A stretch of DNA of 64,000 bases, taken from the NCBI GenBank assembly GCA_004134995.1, contig REGP01000002.1:434001-498000 (forward strand), given 5' to 3'. The notes beneath the pieces are model-generated. The model did not search any database and was not told where the DNA came from. It saw only the letters and a program-made list of their open reading frames with translations. A program made the position numbers and the translations under genes. This document shows positions 49,133 to 58,966 of the stretch, piece after piece (position 1 is the first letter of the stretch; the number at the start of each line of letters is the position of its first letter). This DNA is from Oxalobacteraceae bacterium CAVE-383. GTDB taxonomy: Bacteria > Pseudomonadota > Gammaproteobacteria > Burkholderiales > Burkholderiaceae_D.

Positions 49133-51250
49133 ATGAATTTACTATTTGAAGAATCCGGCGATTTCAAGGCTGGCGTGATGTTTTCCCAGCAGGGCGAGTC
49201 GTATCAGGTCGAGATGGCTTCCGGCAAGCGCAGCAAAATCAAGGCGCGCGACGTATTGCTGCAATTCGCCGCGCCGGCGCCGGCCGAACTGATCGAAAAG
49301 GCACAGGCGCTCGCGGATGAAATCGATCTCGATTTCCTGTGGGAAGTGGCAGGCACGGAAGAATTTGCGTTCGCCGATCTCGGCGCCGAATATTTCGGCC
49401 ATGCGCCGCTGCCGCACGAAGCCGCGGGGCTGTTGTTCCGCCTGCATGGCGCACCGATTTATTTCTACAAAAAGGGCAAGGGCCGCTACAAGGCCGCGCC
49501 CGAGGAATCGCTCAAGGCGGCGCAGGCCGGACTGGAAAAGAAACGGCTGCAGGCGCAATTGCAGCAGCAGTATGTCGATGAACTGAAGGCCGGGCGGCTG
49601 CCGGCGCCGCTGCAGGCCCTGGCGCTGCAGCTGCTGTTCAAGCCCGACAAGAACAGCATCGAATACAAAGCCCTGGACGCCGCCTGCAAGGATCTCCAGA
49701 CTTCGCCCCAGCGCCTGATGCTGAGCACCGGCGGCATCGCATCGGCCAAGCAATTGCATTACGCCAAATTCCTGTTCGAGTTTTTCCCGAAGGGCACCGG
49801 CTTCCCCGAACTGAGCGTGCCGCCGCCACCGGCATTGCCGCTGGCCGATGTGCAGGCCTTTTCGATCGACGATGTGACGACCACCGAAATCGACGACGCC
49901 TTGTCCGTGACGGCGTTGCCGGACGGCATGGTGCGGGTCGGCATCCATATTGCCGCGCCGGGACTGGGCGTAAAGCGCGACGATGCGATCGACGCCTTGG
50001 CGCGCCACCGCATGTCGACCGTCTACATGCCCGGCGAGAAGATCACCATGCTGCCCGACAACGTAGTGGCGGCCTTTACGCTGGACCAGGGCAAGACCTG
50101 CGCCGCGCTTTCCCTGTACGCCACGCTGGATCCGGCCGACTGGCGTCTGGTTTCGACCGAAACGCGGGCGGAAATGGTGCCGATCGCGGCCAATCTGCGG
50201 CACAACGATCTCGACGCCCTGGTGACCGAGGAAGCGCTGGCCGACGGCAGCGGCGCCTATCCCCACAAAGACGATATCGCCGTTTTATGGCAGTGGGTGC
50301 AGGTACTGGAAAAAGGCCGCATGGCCAAGCGCGAATCGTTCGGCCTGCGTCCGGAGCAGAACAACCGCGTCGATTTCAATTTTTACGTCGAAGACGACGT
50401 CGTCACCATCACCCGCCGCAAGCGCGGGGCGCCGCTGGACAAGATCGTGGCCGAGCTCATGATCTTCGCCAACAGTACCTGGGGCAAGCTGATCGCCGAC
50501 CACGGCGTGCCCGGCATTTACCGGGCGCAGGGCGGCGCCGGCAGCGCGTGGCCGGCCAAGATGCAGGTGCGCATGGTGACGCACGCGGCGCCGCATCAGG
50601 GCCTGGGCGTCGATCAGTACGCATGGAGCACCTCGCCGCTGCGCCGTTATACGGATCTGGTCAATCAGTGGCAGATCCTGGCCTGCATCGAACATGGCGT
50701 GACCGCGCCGCTGGTGGCGCCCTTCAAGCCGCGCGACGCCGACCTGTTCGCCATCGTATCGGCGTTCGATGCGGCGTATGCCGGCTATGCCGATTTCCAG
50801 AACACGATGGAGCGTTACTGGTGCCTGCGCTGGCTGGCGCAGGAGCAGGCCAAGCTGGTCGATGCCGTGGTGCTCAAGGATGAAATCGTGCGGCTGACCG
50901 ATTTGCCGCTGGTGATCCGTTTGCCCGGCATGCAGCAGGTCGCGCGCGGTTTGCAGGTAAAGCTGGATCTGGTGCGTTGGGATGAAGTCGATCTGAACAT
51001 CGAAGCCCGGCTGCTGGAAGTGCCGGTGGCGCAAGCCGCGCCCGGCGGCATCGACGAAGTCGACGATATCGAGGATATCGAAGGCCTGGAAGGGATCGAA
51101 AGCGAAGCGCTTGAGGAAGCTGAAGCGGCATCGGAAGAGCGTGTCAATGACGGCGGCGAGGATGTTCAAAATGATGGTGACAATAACAACACCATCAAAA
51201 ATCAGAGCGACGGCGATCGATCCGCAGTAGACTCTGCGTCAGACATCTGA
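49133..51250 (+). CDS. RNB-domain ribonuclease (RNase II-like)
   Basis: 705 aa 3'-5' exoribonuclease. The RNB domain begins at about residue 243 with FSIDDVTTTEIDDALSV; Asp246, Asp254 and Asp255 match the RNase II metal ligands, while the position of E. coli Asp207 is Glu252. The later STSPLRRYTDLVNQ motif supplies the conserved Arg/Tyr. No S1 domain is clear at the C-terminus; instead the last 60 residues are highly acidic and low-complexity. It is close to cyanobacterial RNase II-type enzymes. Part of the mpl-to-topB plus-strand run. Confidence 0.9.
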   Translation: MNLLFEESGDFKAGVMFSQQGESYQVEMASGKRSKIKARDVLLQFAAPAPAELIEKAQALADEIDLDFLWEVAGTEEFAFADLGAEYFGHAPLPHEAAGLLFRLHGAPIYFYKKGKGRYKAAPEESLKAAQAGLEKKRLQAQLQQQYVDELKAGRLPAPLQALALQLLFKPDKNSIEYKALDAACKDLQTSPQRLMLSTGGIASAKQLHYAKFLFEFFPKGTGFPELSVPPPPALPLADVQAFSIDDVTTTEIDDALSVTALPDGMVRVGIHIAAPGLGVKRDDAIDALARHRMSTVYMPGEKITMLPDNVVAAFTLDQGKTCAALSLYATLDPADWRLVSTETRAEMVPIAANLRHNDLDALVTEEALADGSGAYPHKDDIAVLWQWVQVLEKGRMAKRESFGLRPEQNNRVDFNFYVEDDVVTITRRKRGAPLDKIVAELMIFANSTWGKLIADHGVPGIYRAQGGAGSAWPAKMQVRMVTHAAPHQGLGVDQYAWSTSPLRRYTDLVNQWQILACIEHGVTAPLVAPFKPRDADLFAIVSAFDAAYAGYADFQNTMERYWCLRWLAQEQAKLVDAVVLKDEIVRLTDLPLVIRLPGMQQVARGLQVKLDLVRWDEVDLNIEARLLEVPVAQAAPGGIDEVDDIEDIEGLEGIESEALEEAEAASEERVNDGGEDVQNDGDNNNTIKNQSDGDRSAVDSASDI

Positions 51251-51308
51251 TGCGCATGGGGAAGATCGGCTTGTATCGTCAAATCACAATTTTTATAACG
51301 CCGGCAGC

Positions 51309-52202
51309 GTGAAATTTTTTGTTGAAAATCGTATTTTGAGCATCGCCGTCGGCGCGTCGCTGGCGCTGCACGGTATTTTGCTGGCGGTGCATTTCGCCGC
51401 GCCCGATGCGTTCCGCCTGAAAAGCACCGATCCGGGGCTGGAGGTGATTCTGGTCAACGCCAAGCATCAGCAGGCGCCGGCCAAGGCCGAAGCGCTGGCG
51501 CAGGCCAATCTGGACGGCGGCGGCAATGCCGATGCCGGACGCGCCAAATCGCCGTTGCCGGATGCGCGCAAAGTGCGCAACGGCGAAAGCGAACGGGTGG
51601 CGGCGCGCAAGATTGCCGAGCTGGAACAACAGCAGCAGCAGATCATGGCGCAGATGAAACGCATGACGCCGATCGCCGCGCCGCTGATGGTGGAGAAAGC
51701 AAAGCCGCAAGAGCCGCCGCCGGTGGCCGGCAAGGACCGCATCGACAGCGCCACCGCGGTAGCGCGGATGGAAGCCGAAATAGCCAAGAACATCGAGGAC
51801 TATAACAAGCGTCCGCGCAAAACGCAGATCACGCCCAGCACACGCGAGGTTGGGTATGCTTTATATTACAAAACACTGCAAGAACGGGTAGAAAAATTGG
51901 GAACGCTGAATTTCCCGCAGCAGAACGGCAAGAAACTGTACGGCGAGCTGGTGCTGTCGATTCCGATTTTCCAGGATGGCAGCATTTACGGGAAGGAGGG
52001 CGGCGTGCATGTGGAGCGCACCTCCGGCAATCCGGTGCTCGATCGTGCCGCGGTCGACATCGTTCGGCGTTCGGCGCCGTTCGGCCGTTTCCCCGAGAAT
52101 ATGCGCAGCAGCGGCAAGGACGATGTATGGGAAGTCATTACCCGTTTTAAATTTACTCGCGATGAAGGCCTGCAGGCCGAATTGCGCGGAGGGAGCAATT
52201 GA
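51309..52202 (+). CDS. TonB-family protein
   Basis: 297 aa from GTG 51309. N-terminal helix ([20 protein letters not shown]) then a long Ala/Gln/Lys/Pro-rich periplasmic spacer and a TonB C-terminal domain ([17 protein letters not shown] to [14 protein letters not shown]). No exbBD genes are adjacent, so whether it energises outer-membrane receptors or serves another role is unclear. The stop overlaps the aroE start (TGATG). Confidence 0.9.
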   Translation: MKFFVENRILSIAVGASLALHGILLAVHFAAPDAFRLKSTDPGLEVILVNAKHQQAPAKAEALAQANLDGGGNADAGRAKSPLPDARKVRNGESERVAARKIAELEQQQQQIMAQMKRMTPIAAPLMVEKAKPQEPPPVAGKDRIDSATAVARMEAEIAKNIEDYNKRPRKTQITPSTREVGYALYYKTLQERVEKLGTLNFPQQNGKKLYGELVLSIPIFQDGSIYGKEGGVHVERTSGNPVLDRAAVDIVRRSAPFGRFPENMRSSGKDDVWEVITRFKFTRDEGLQAELRGGSN

Positions 52203-53005
52203 TGGATCGTTACGTTGTGATGGGCAATCCGATCGCGCACAGCAAATCGCCGCAGATTCATGCGTTGTTTGCCGAGCAGACCGGGGAGGCGGTGGCCTAT
52301 GAGCATATGCTGGTGCCGCGCGAGGATTTCGTCGCGGCCGTCTACGGCCTGATCGGCAACGGCGCCAAGGGCGCCAATGTGACAGTGCCCTTCAAACTGG
52401 AAGCCTACGGTTTGTCGACCGCCCTGACCGAGCGCGCCAGCGCCGCCGGCGCGGTCAATACGCTGAAATTCGGCGGCAACGTGATTCTCGGCGACAACAC
52501 CGACGGCACCGGCCTGTGCACCGACATCGTCCGCAACTGCGGCGTGGCCCTGAACGGCAAGCGCGTCCTGGTATTGGGCGGCGGCGGCGCGGCGCGCGGC
52601 ATCCTGCTGCCCCTGTTGCACCATAACCCGGCCGAACTGGTGCTGGCCAACCGCACCGTCGAAAAGGCCGCGATCCTGGCGCAGAAATTCGGCGGCGACG
52701 GCAATCTGATCGCGAGCGAATTCGCCGCGCTGGACGGCCAGTTCGACGTGATCATCAATGCCACCGCGGCCAGCCTGAACGGCGAAATGCCGCCGGTGGC
52801 GCCCAGCCTGTTCACATCGAAAACCCTGGCCTACGACCTGATGTACGGCACGCAGCCGACCGCGTTCATGCAATTCGCCCAAGCCCAGGGCGCGGCCACG
52901 CGCGACGGCCTCGGCATGCTGATCGAACAGGCGGCGGAATCGTTTTACGTGTGGCGCGGCGTGCGCCCGGAAACGGCGCCCGTGTTTGCCGCGCTGCGCG
53001 GCTGA
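52202..53005 (+). CDS. aroE: Shikimate dehydrogenase (NADP+)
   Basis: 267 aa from ATG 52202, which overlaps the upstream stop and follows GGAGGGAGCAATTG; a TTG one codon earlier is less likely. Substrate motifs [10 protein letters not shown] and VTVPFK with the catalytic Lys, NTDGTG with the catalytic Asp, and the NADP Rossmann loop [10 protein letters not shown] are all present. Second shikimate-pathway gene in the window, with aroQ. Confidence 0.98.
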   Translation: MDRYVVMGNPIAHSKSPQIHALFAEQTGEAVAYEHMLVPREDFVAAVYGLIGNGAKGANVTVPFKLEAYGLSTALTERASAAGAVNTLKFGGNVILGDNTDGTGLCTDIVRNCGVALNGKRVLVLGGGGAARGILLPLLHHNPAELVLANRTVEKAAILAQKFGGDGNLIASEFAALDGQFDVIINATAASLNGEMPPVAPSLFTSKTLAYDLMYGTQPTAFMQFAQAQGAATRDGLGMLIEQAAESFYVWRGVRPETAPVFAALRG

Positions 53006-53007
53006 GA

Positions 53008-53703
53008 ATGACGTTGGGACGGAAGCTGTTTTTATGGCTGGTGGTGGCGCCGATCGCCGTCATATTGGCCATCCAGCTCTATTTTTTCGTGCAGATATGG
53101 TGGTGGGTGGACCATAATCCGACCGAAACCAGCTTCATGAAACATCAATTGTCGTTGCTGCGGGAGAAAAACCCGGACGCCAAACTGCAATTCAAATGGG
53201 TGCCCTACAACCGCATCTCCGGCAATCTGAAACGCGCCATCATCGCCTCGGAAGACGCCAATTTTTCGGTGCATGACGGCGTCGACTGGGATGCGCTGGA
53301 AAAAGCCTACGAAAAGAACGAAAAGCGCGGCAAAGTCGTGGCCGGCGGCTCCACCATTACGCAGCAACTGGCCAAGAACCTGTTTTTGTCCGGCGAACGC
53401 AGTTATATCCGCAAGGGGCAGGAGTTCATCATCGCCTTCATGCTGGAGCAACTGATGGACAAGGAACGCATTTTTGAAATCTATCTGAATGTCGTCGAAT
53501 GGGGCAATGGCGTATTCGGCGCCGAAGCGGCCGCGATGCATTACTACGGCGTATCGGCGGCCAATCTGGGCGCCAGCCAGTCGGCGCGGCTGGCGGTCAT
53601 GCTGCCACGTCCCCGGTTTTACGATAAAAACCCCGGTTCGGTCTATCTGGCGCGCCGCACCGGGCTGATCCTGCGCAGGATGGGCTCGGCGGAATTGCCA
53701 TAG
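53008..53703 (+). CDS. mtgA: Monofunctional biosynthetic peptidoglycan glycosyltransferase
   Basis: 231 aa GT51 enzyme that polymerises lipid II without a transpeptidase domain. N-terminal membrane helix (about 5-31), catalytic Glu82 in [14 protein letters not shown], and [16 protein letters not shown] plus [15 protein letters not shown] motifs. It starts 2 bp after aroE. The mtgA-aroE pair is common in beta-proteobacteria. Confidence 0.97.
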   Translation: MTLGRKLFLWLVVAPIAVILAIQLYFFVQIWWWVDHNPTETSFMKHQLSLLREKNPDAKLQFKWVPYNRISGNLKRAIIASEDANFSVHDGVDWDALEKAYEKNEKRGKVVAGGSTITQQLAKNLFLSGERSYIRKGQEFIIAFMLEQLMDKERIFEIYLNVVEWGNGVFGAEAAAMHYYGVSAANLGASQSARLAVMLPRPRFYDKNPGSVYLARRTGLILRRMGSAELP

Positions 53704-53791
53704 AGGCTGTTGCAAAATGGATCTGACGTTGTTCCGCGGCGACGTATTGCATTTTGGAAACATTAACTTTTACAAAGACAATACGCAGACG

Positions 53792-53797
53792 TGATAT
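53792..53797 (+). promoter_or_regulatory. Possible promoter region upstream of smg
   Basis: In the AT-rich 147-bp gap after mtgA, TTTACA at 53769-53774 is followed after 17 bp by TGATAT, and an extended -10-like TGCTATAAG lies at 53806-53814. Either could drive smg; neither is strong. The same gap begins with GTTGCAAAAT, the tip of the 15404 element. Confidence 0.3.
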
Positions 53798-53850
53798 TTT
53801 CTGTATGCTATAAGTGACAGTCGATATTAACAAACCTATACAGCGCAACC

Positions 53851-54327
53851 ATGTTTGAAGTTCTCGTTTACCTGTATGAGACGTACTACCGTCCTGACGC
53901 CTGCCCTGATTCGGCCGCGCTGGTTAAAAAACTGTCCGCCATCGGTTTCGAGGAAGAGGAAATCTCGAAGGCGCTGGGCTGGCTGACCGATCTGGCCGAG
54001 ACCACCCAGGAATTCGCCACCCAATACCCGCAGCAGACCGCATTTTCATTCGGTATCCGGATATATGCCCAGCAGGAGCTGGACGTGCTGGGCGTAGCGG
54101 CAATCGGTTTTATCCAGTTCCTTGAAGCGGCCAAGATGCTCAGCCCGGTGCAGCGCGAGATTGTCGTCGGCCGTGCGCTGGCAGCCGGCGAATCGCCGAT
54201 TTCGCTGGAAAAGCTCAAGGTCATCGTACTGATGGTGCTGTGGAGCCAGGGCAAGGAGCCTGACGGCCTGATGTTCGACGAACTGTTTTTGGACGATGAA
54301 GACGACGAGCCGCGCCTGTTGCATTAA
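53851..54327 (+). CDS. smg: Smg-family protein (DUF494)
   Basis: 158 aa, DUF494/Smg family. Starts [17 protein letters not shown], with LGWLTDLAE and [20 protein letters not shown] conserved and an acidic C-terminus. Function unknown. In many proteobacteria it lies between dprA and a topoisomerase gene; here dprA is absent and topoisomerase III follows. Confidence 0.93.
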   Translation: MFEVLVYLYETYYRPDACPDSAALVKKLSAIGFEEEEISKALGWLTDLAETTQEFATQYPQQTAFSFGIRIYAQQELDVLGVAAIGFIQFLEAAKMLSPVQREIVVGRALAAGESPISLEKLKVIVLMVLWSQGKEPDGLMFDELFLDDEDDEPRLLH

Positions 54328-54563
54328 CCCTTCCCGGTCGTCGCTTTGCATGGGAACCACCACGTCTCCTGTAGTCCAATCCCCTGTTACATCTCTTGAA
54401 TAATGCGTGAATCGCTCCAGATTCACGTTTTTGGCGTATTGCTGAAGCGTCTGCGCTTGCCGATTTCTCCGCAACGCGCTTATCATTGCCCCGCCTATGA
54501 CGTTATTGGAAGTTGTCTGATGACGTAAAAGTTGTTTTTTTGAAAATATCCGAGACCAAATTT

Positions 54564-57227
54564 ATGAGCAAGACCCTCATCATTGCCGAGAAACCTTCTG
54601 TCGCAAACGATATTGCGAAGACGCTCGGCGGCTTTACCAAGCACGATGAGTATTTTGAATCCGACCAGTACGTCCTGTCGTCGGCCGTCGGCCACTTGCT
54701 GGAAATCGCGGTGCCGGAAGAATACGACGTCAAGCGCGGCAAATGGAGTTTCACGCATCTGCCGATGATTCCGCCGCATTTCGCGTTGAACCCGATCGCC
54801 AAGACCGAGGCGCGCCTGAAAGTGCTGAACCGGCTGATCAAGCGCAAGGACGTCACCGCCCTGATCAATGCCTGCGATGCCGGGCGCGAAGGGGAGCTGA
54901 TTTTCCGCCTGATCGCGCAATACGCCAAGGCCAAGCAGCCGGTCAAACGGCTGTGGCTGCAATCGATGACGCCAGGCGCGATCCGCGACGGTTTCGCCAA
55001 TCTGCGCGAAGACCACGATATGCTGCCGCTGGCCGACGCCGCGCGCTGCCGCAGCGAAGCGGACTGGCTGATCGGCATCAACGGCACGCGCGCCATGACT
55101 GCGTTCAATTCCAAGGAAGGCGGCTTTTATCTGACCACCGTGGGCCGGGTGCAGACGCCGACCTTGTCGATCGTGGTCGATCGCGAAGAAAAAATCAAAA
55201 AATTCGTGCCGCGCGATTTCTGGGAAGTACGCGCCGATTTCGTTTGCGCCGCCGGCGTCTATGAGGGCCGCTGGCTCGACCGCGCGCATAAAAAGGACGA
55301 GACCGATCCCGAAAAACGCGCCGAACGCCTGTGGAGCAAGGCCGCCGCGGAATCCATCGTCGCCGCCTGCCGCGGCAAGCAGGGCAACGTTACCGAGGAG
55401 TCGAAGCCGACCACCTCGATGGCGCCGGGACTGTTCGACCTGACCAGCCTGCAGCGCGAAGCCAACTCGCGTTTCGGTTTTTCGGCCAAGAACACGCTGG
55501 GCCTGGCGCAGGCCCTGTACGAAAAACACAAGGTGCTGACCTATCCGCGTACCGACTCGCGCCATCTGCCGGAAGATTACCTCGACACCGTCAAGGAAAC
55601 CCTGCGCACGGTTTCGGAAAACAATAATTACCAGCGATTCGCGGCCGAAATTCTGAAAAAGAATTGGGTGCATCCGAACAAGCGGATTTTCGACAACACC
55701 AAGATCAGCGATCACTTTGCGATCATCCCGACCACCTTGGCGCCGAAAAACCTGTCGGAACCGGAACAAAAACTGTACGACCTGGTGACGCGCCGCTTCA
55801 TGGCGATCTTTTACCCGGCCGCCGAATTCCAGGTAACCACCCGCTATACCGAAGTTTCCGGGCATCAGTTCAAGACCGAAGGCAAGGTCATGACCAATCC
55901 CGGCTGGCTGGCGGTCTACGGCAAGGAAGCGGCCAACGACGAGAAGGATTCGGAAAACAGCGGCACGCTGGTGGCCGTGGCCAAGGGCGAGAAAGTCCAG
56001 ACCGACAAGATTACCGCCAACGCCCTCGTGACCAAGCCGCCTGCGCGCTACACCGAAGCCACGCTGCTGTCGGCTATGGAAGGCGCCGGCAAATTGCTGG
56101 ATTCGGAAGAGCTGCGCGATGCGATGGCCGGCAAGGGCCTCGGCACGCCGGCCACCCGGGCCGCCATTATCGAAGGCTTGCTCAACGAAAAGTACCTGTT
56201 GCGCGAAGGCCGGGAAATGATGCCGACCGCCAAGGCATTCCAGTTGATGACATTGCTGCACGGCCTCGGCGTCGACGAACTGACCGAACCGGAACTGACC
56301 GGCGAGTGGGAACACAAGCTGGCGCAAATGGAACGCGGCAATATCAGCCGCGAGGAATTCATGCGCGAGATTGCGCAGATGACGCAGATCATCGTCAAGC
56401 GCGCCAAGGAATACGACAACGATACGATTCCCGGCGATTACGCCACATTGCGCACGCCATGCCCGAATTGCGGCAGCGTGGTCAAGGAAAACTATCGCCG
56501 CTTTGCCTGCACCAAGTGCGAATTTTCGATGAGCAAGACGCCTGCGGGCCGCCAGTTCGAGATTCCCGAAGTGGAGGAATTGCTGACCAATCGCACCATC
56601 GGTCCGCTGCAAGGCTTCCGTTCGAAGATGGGGCGTCCGTTCGCGGCGATCCTGAAGATTTCGCGCGACGAGGAAATCAAGAATTTCAAGCTGGAATTCG
56701 ATTTCGGCCAGAACGATGGCGATGAAGGCGCCGAGCCGGTTGACTTCACCGGCCAGACCGCGCTGGGGCCTTGCCCCAAATGCGGCGGCGGCGTCTTTGA
56801 AATGGGCCTGGCCTATGTCTGCGAGAACTCGATGGCCAAGCCGAAGACCTGCGATTTCCGCAGCGGCCGCATCATCCTGCAGCAGGAAATCCTGCCTGAG
56901 CAGATGGTCAAGCTGCTCAACGACGGCAAGACCGATCTGCTGCCGGGGTTTGTTTCGCAACGCACGCGCCGTCCGTTCAAGGCGTTCCTGGTCAAGGGCA
57001 AGGACGGCAAGGTGAGTTTCGAATTCGAGGAACGCAAGGCGAAGGCGCCGGCCAAGGGCAAGGCCGCTGCCGCCGAGACCGAAAACGGGGCCGACGAGGC
57101 CGCCGCACCGGTCGCTAAAAAGGCGGCTGCCAAGAAGGCGCCCGTGAAGAAGGCCGCGGCCAAGACCAAGACCGCTGCTGCAAAGCCGGCAGTAAGGAAA
57201 GCGACGCCGAAGAAGATTGCCGCTTGA
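54564..57227 (+). CDS. topB: DNA topoisomerase III with lysine-rich tail
   Basis: Type IA topoisomerase. 887 aa from ATG 54564 (MSKTLIIAEKPSVAND). TOPRIM with NACDAGREGELIF, active-site tyrosine in VLTYPRTDSR, and topo III/RecQ-type C-terminal zinc ribbons (CPNCGS and CTKCEF, later CPKCGGG). The last 60 or so residues are an Ala/Lys-rich histone-like tail (AKKAAAKKAPVKKAAAKTK). It follows smg and ends at a terminator shared with xth. Confidence 0.96.
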   Translation: MSKTLIIAEKPSVANDIAKTLGGFTKHDEYFESDQYVLSSAVGHLLEIAVPEEYDVKRGKWSFTHLPMIPPHFALNPIAKTEARLKVLNRLIKRKDVTALINACDAGREGELIFRLIAQYAKAKQPVKRLWLQSMTPGAIRDGFANLREDHDMLPLADAARCRSEADWLIGINGTRAMTAFNSKEGGFYLTTVGRVQTPTLSIVVDREEKIKKFVPRDFWEVRADFVCAAGVYEGRWLDRAHKKDETDPEKRAERLWSKAAAESIVAACRGKQGNVTEESKPTTSMAPGLFDLTSLQREANSRFGFSAKNTLGLAQALYEKHKVLTYPRTDSRHLPEDYLDTVKETLRTVSENNNYQRFAAEILKKNWVHPNKRIFDNTKISDHFAIIPTTLAPKNLSEPEQKLYDLVTRRFMAIFYPAAEFQVTTRYTEVSGHQFKTEGKVMTNPGWLAVYGKEAANDEKDSENSGTLVAVAKGEKVQTDKITANALVTKPPARYTEATLLSAMEGAGKLLDSEELRDAMAGKGLGTPATRAAIIEGLLNEKYLLREGREMMPTAKAFQLMTLLHGLGVDELTEPELTGEWEHKLAQMERGNISREEFMREIAQMTQIIVKRAKEYDNDTIPGDYATLRTPCPNCGSVVKENYRRFACTKCEFSMSKTPAGRQFEIPEVEELLTNRTIGPLQGFRSKMGRPFAAILKISRDEEIKNFKLEFDFGQNDGDEGAEPVDFTGQTALGPCPKCGGGVFEMGLAYVCENSMAKPKTCDFRSGRIILQQEILPEQMVKLLNDGKTDLLPGFVSQRTRRPFKAFLVKGKDGKVSFEFEERKAKAPAKGKAAAAETENGADEAAAPVAKKAAAKKAPVKKAAAKTKTAAAKPAVRKATPKKIAA

Positions 57228-57247
57228 TCAACAATAAGCGGAGTATG

Positions 57248-57285
57248 AAAAAAACGGCGCAGCAAATATGCTGCGCCGTTTTTTT
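57248..57285. terminator. Bidirectional terminator between topB and xth
   Basis: ACGGCGCAGCA and TGCTGCGCCGT form a perfect 11-bp stem around AATA, with an A run before and a T run after. Confidence 0.93.
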
Positions 57286-57299
57286 ATGCTTCAGGGGTT

Positions 57300-58082
57300 T
57301 TACAGTTTCTGCGCGTAATCGATTCGCAGCGGTGCGTGGTCGCTGAAACGCGCCGCCTTGTAGATGGCGGCTGTTTGCGCGGTCGCGGCAATGCCGGCGG
57401 TGGCGATGTGATAATCGATGCGCCATCCGACGTTGTTGGCCCAGGCCTGTCCGCGGTTGCTCCACCAGGTATAGCATTCGTCCGTGGTTGCCGGATGCAG
57501 GGTGCGATAGACGTCCACCAATCCCAATTCATTGAAAATCTGCGTCATCCAGGCGCGTTCTTCCGGTAAAAAGCCCGAATTCTTCTTGTTGCCCTTCCAG
57601 TTTTTCAGATCGATTTCCTGGTGCGCGATATTCCAGTCGCCGCAGATCACGACTTCGCGGCCGCTGTCTTTCAGCGCCTGCAAATGCGGCAGAAACGCTT
57701 CCATGAAGCGGAATTTCGCCAGTTGGCGCTCATCGCTGGACGAGCCGGACGGACAGTACAGCGAAATGACGGTCAGATCGCCGAAATCGCATTCCACATA
57801 GCGGCCTTCGGCATCGAATTCGGTATTGCCGAAGCCGATGCGCACCGAATCCGGTTCGCGCTTGCTGTAGACGCCGACGCCGGAATAGCCTTTCTTTTCC
57901 GCGTAGTGAAAATGGCCGATATAGCCCGGCGGCGCGAGGAATTGCTCGGTCATGTCGGCGGCTTGCGCCTTAAGTTCCTGGACGCAGATGTAGTCGGGCG
58001 ATTCGCTTGCGATCCATTCGAAGAATCCCTTGCGGGCTGCGGAGCGGATACCGTTGAGATTGGCGGAGATGATGGCTGGCAT
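57300..58082 (-). CDS. xth: Exodeoxyribonuclease III
   Basis: Base-excision repair AP endonuclease and 3'-5' exonuclease. 260 aa. Starts MPAIISANLNGIRSAARKG; metal and catalytic motifs VQELKAQ, GDWNIAH and FSDHAPL are intact, as is WWSNRGQAWANNVGWRIDY. Converges on topB; its leader contains a 12-bp tandem repeat. Confidence 0.97.
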   Translation of the reverse strand: MPAIISANLNGIRSAARKGFFEWIASESPDYICVQELKAQAADMTEQFLAPPGYIGHFHYAEKKGYSGVGVYSKREPDSVRIGFGNTEFDAEGRYVECDFGDLTVISLYCPSGSSSDERQLAKFRFMEAFLPHLQALKDSGREVVICGDWNIAHQEIDLKNWKGNKKNSGFLPEERAWMTQIFNELGLVDVYRTLHPATTDECYTWWSNRGQAWANNVGWRIDYHIATAGIAATAQTAAIYKAARFSDHAPLRIDYAQKL

Positions 58083-58095
58083 TTTTGGCGGTGTA

Positions 58096-58131
58096 TGGCT
58101 ATGAAGATGGCTGTGAAAGTGGCTGTGAAGA
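58096..58131. repeat. Three tandem 12-bp units in the xth leader
   Basis: TGGCTATGAAGA, TGGCTGTGAAAG and TGGCTGTGAAGA lie head to tail at 58096-58131, with a partial fourth copy. It begins 13 bp before the xth start on the other strand. Confidence 0.8.
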
Positions 58132-58256
58132 TGCGCTGAAGCACGAAGCCGTAGGATAACCGATTGCGCGCGGATTCATGAATTCTCCCGCAGGCGGCAT
58201 GAAGCATTTAAAATTGCGGCTACCCATTTTTGACCATCACGTCCCAGGAACGCATT

Positions 58257-58919
58257 TTGAGCAATTTAAGACAGGATTTCATCGAATTCGCCGTATCCGC
58301 CGATGTACTGCGCTTCGGCGAGTTCGTCACCAAGGCCGGCCGCACCTCGCCTTATTTTTTCAACGCCGGCATCTTTTGCGACGGTGCGACGCTGGGCCGC
58401 GTGGCGCAGTTTTACGCCCGTACCCTGATCGACTCCGGCCTGGAATTCGATATGCTCTACGGCCCTGCCTACAAAGGCATCACGCTGGCATCGGCCACCG
58501 CCGTGGCGCTGGCCGGCCTGGGACGCAATGTGCCGTTTGCCTACAACCGCAAGGAAGCCAAGGACCACGGCGAAGGCGGCACCATCGTCGGCGCCAAATT
58601 GCAGGGGCGGGTGGTGATCGTGGATGATGTGATTTCGGCCGGCACCTCGGTGCGGGAGTCGGTGGAGATGATCCGCGCCGCGGGCGCCACGCCTGCTGCC
58701 GTGGTGATCGCGCTGGACCGGATGGAGCGCTCCGGCAAGGACGGTGCGCTGTCGGCCAATTCGGCGGTGCAGGAAGTGGGCCAGCAATACGGCATGCCGG
58801 TCATTTCGATCGGCAGCCTGAACGACCTGTTCGACTATATTTCAGGCGCCGGCGCCGATCCGCGCCTGACCCAATATACCGAAGCGGTTGCCGCCTACAG
58901 AACGCGTTACGGCATATAA
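58257..58919 (+). CDS. pyrE: Orotate phosphoribosyltransferase
   Basis: Pyrimidine synthesis: orotate plus PRPP to OMP. 220 aa. Start is TTG 58257 ([18 protein letters not shown]), which aligns with PyrE and has AGGAA 6 bases upstream; another TTG at 58230 has none. [11 protein letters not shown] and the PRPP motif [17 protein letters not shown] are diagnostic. Divergent from xth. Confidence 0.97.
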   Translation: MSNLRQDFIEFAVSADVLRFGEFVTKAGRTSPYFFNAGIFCDGATLGRVAQFYARTLIDSGLEFDMLYGPAYKGITLASATAVALAGLGRNVPFAYNRKEAKDHGEGGTIVGAKLQGRVVIVDDVISAGTSVRESVEMIRAAGATPAAVVIALDRMERSGKDGALSANSAVQEVGQQYGMPVISIGSLNDLFDYISGAGADPRLTQYTEAVAAYRTRYGI

Positions 58920-58948
58920 AAAAAGGCCGGCAAGCTGCCGGCCTTTTT
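58920..58948. terminator. Bidirectional terminator between pyrE and gatB
   Basis: AAAAAGGCCGGCA and TGCCGGCCTTTTT form a perfect 13-bp stem around AGC, with A and T flanks, between two convergent genes. Confidence 0.93.
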
Positions 58949-58966
58949 GCAGGTATCGTGCAGGAA

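Noticed and set aside
54495..56960. 821-codon minus-strand frame opposite topB
   Set aside because: Shadow of the topoisomerase gene.
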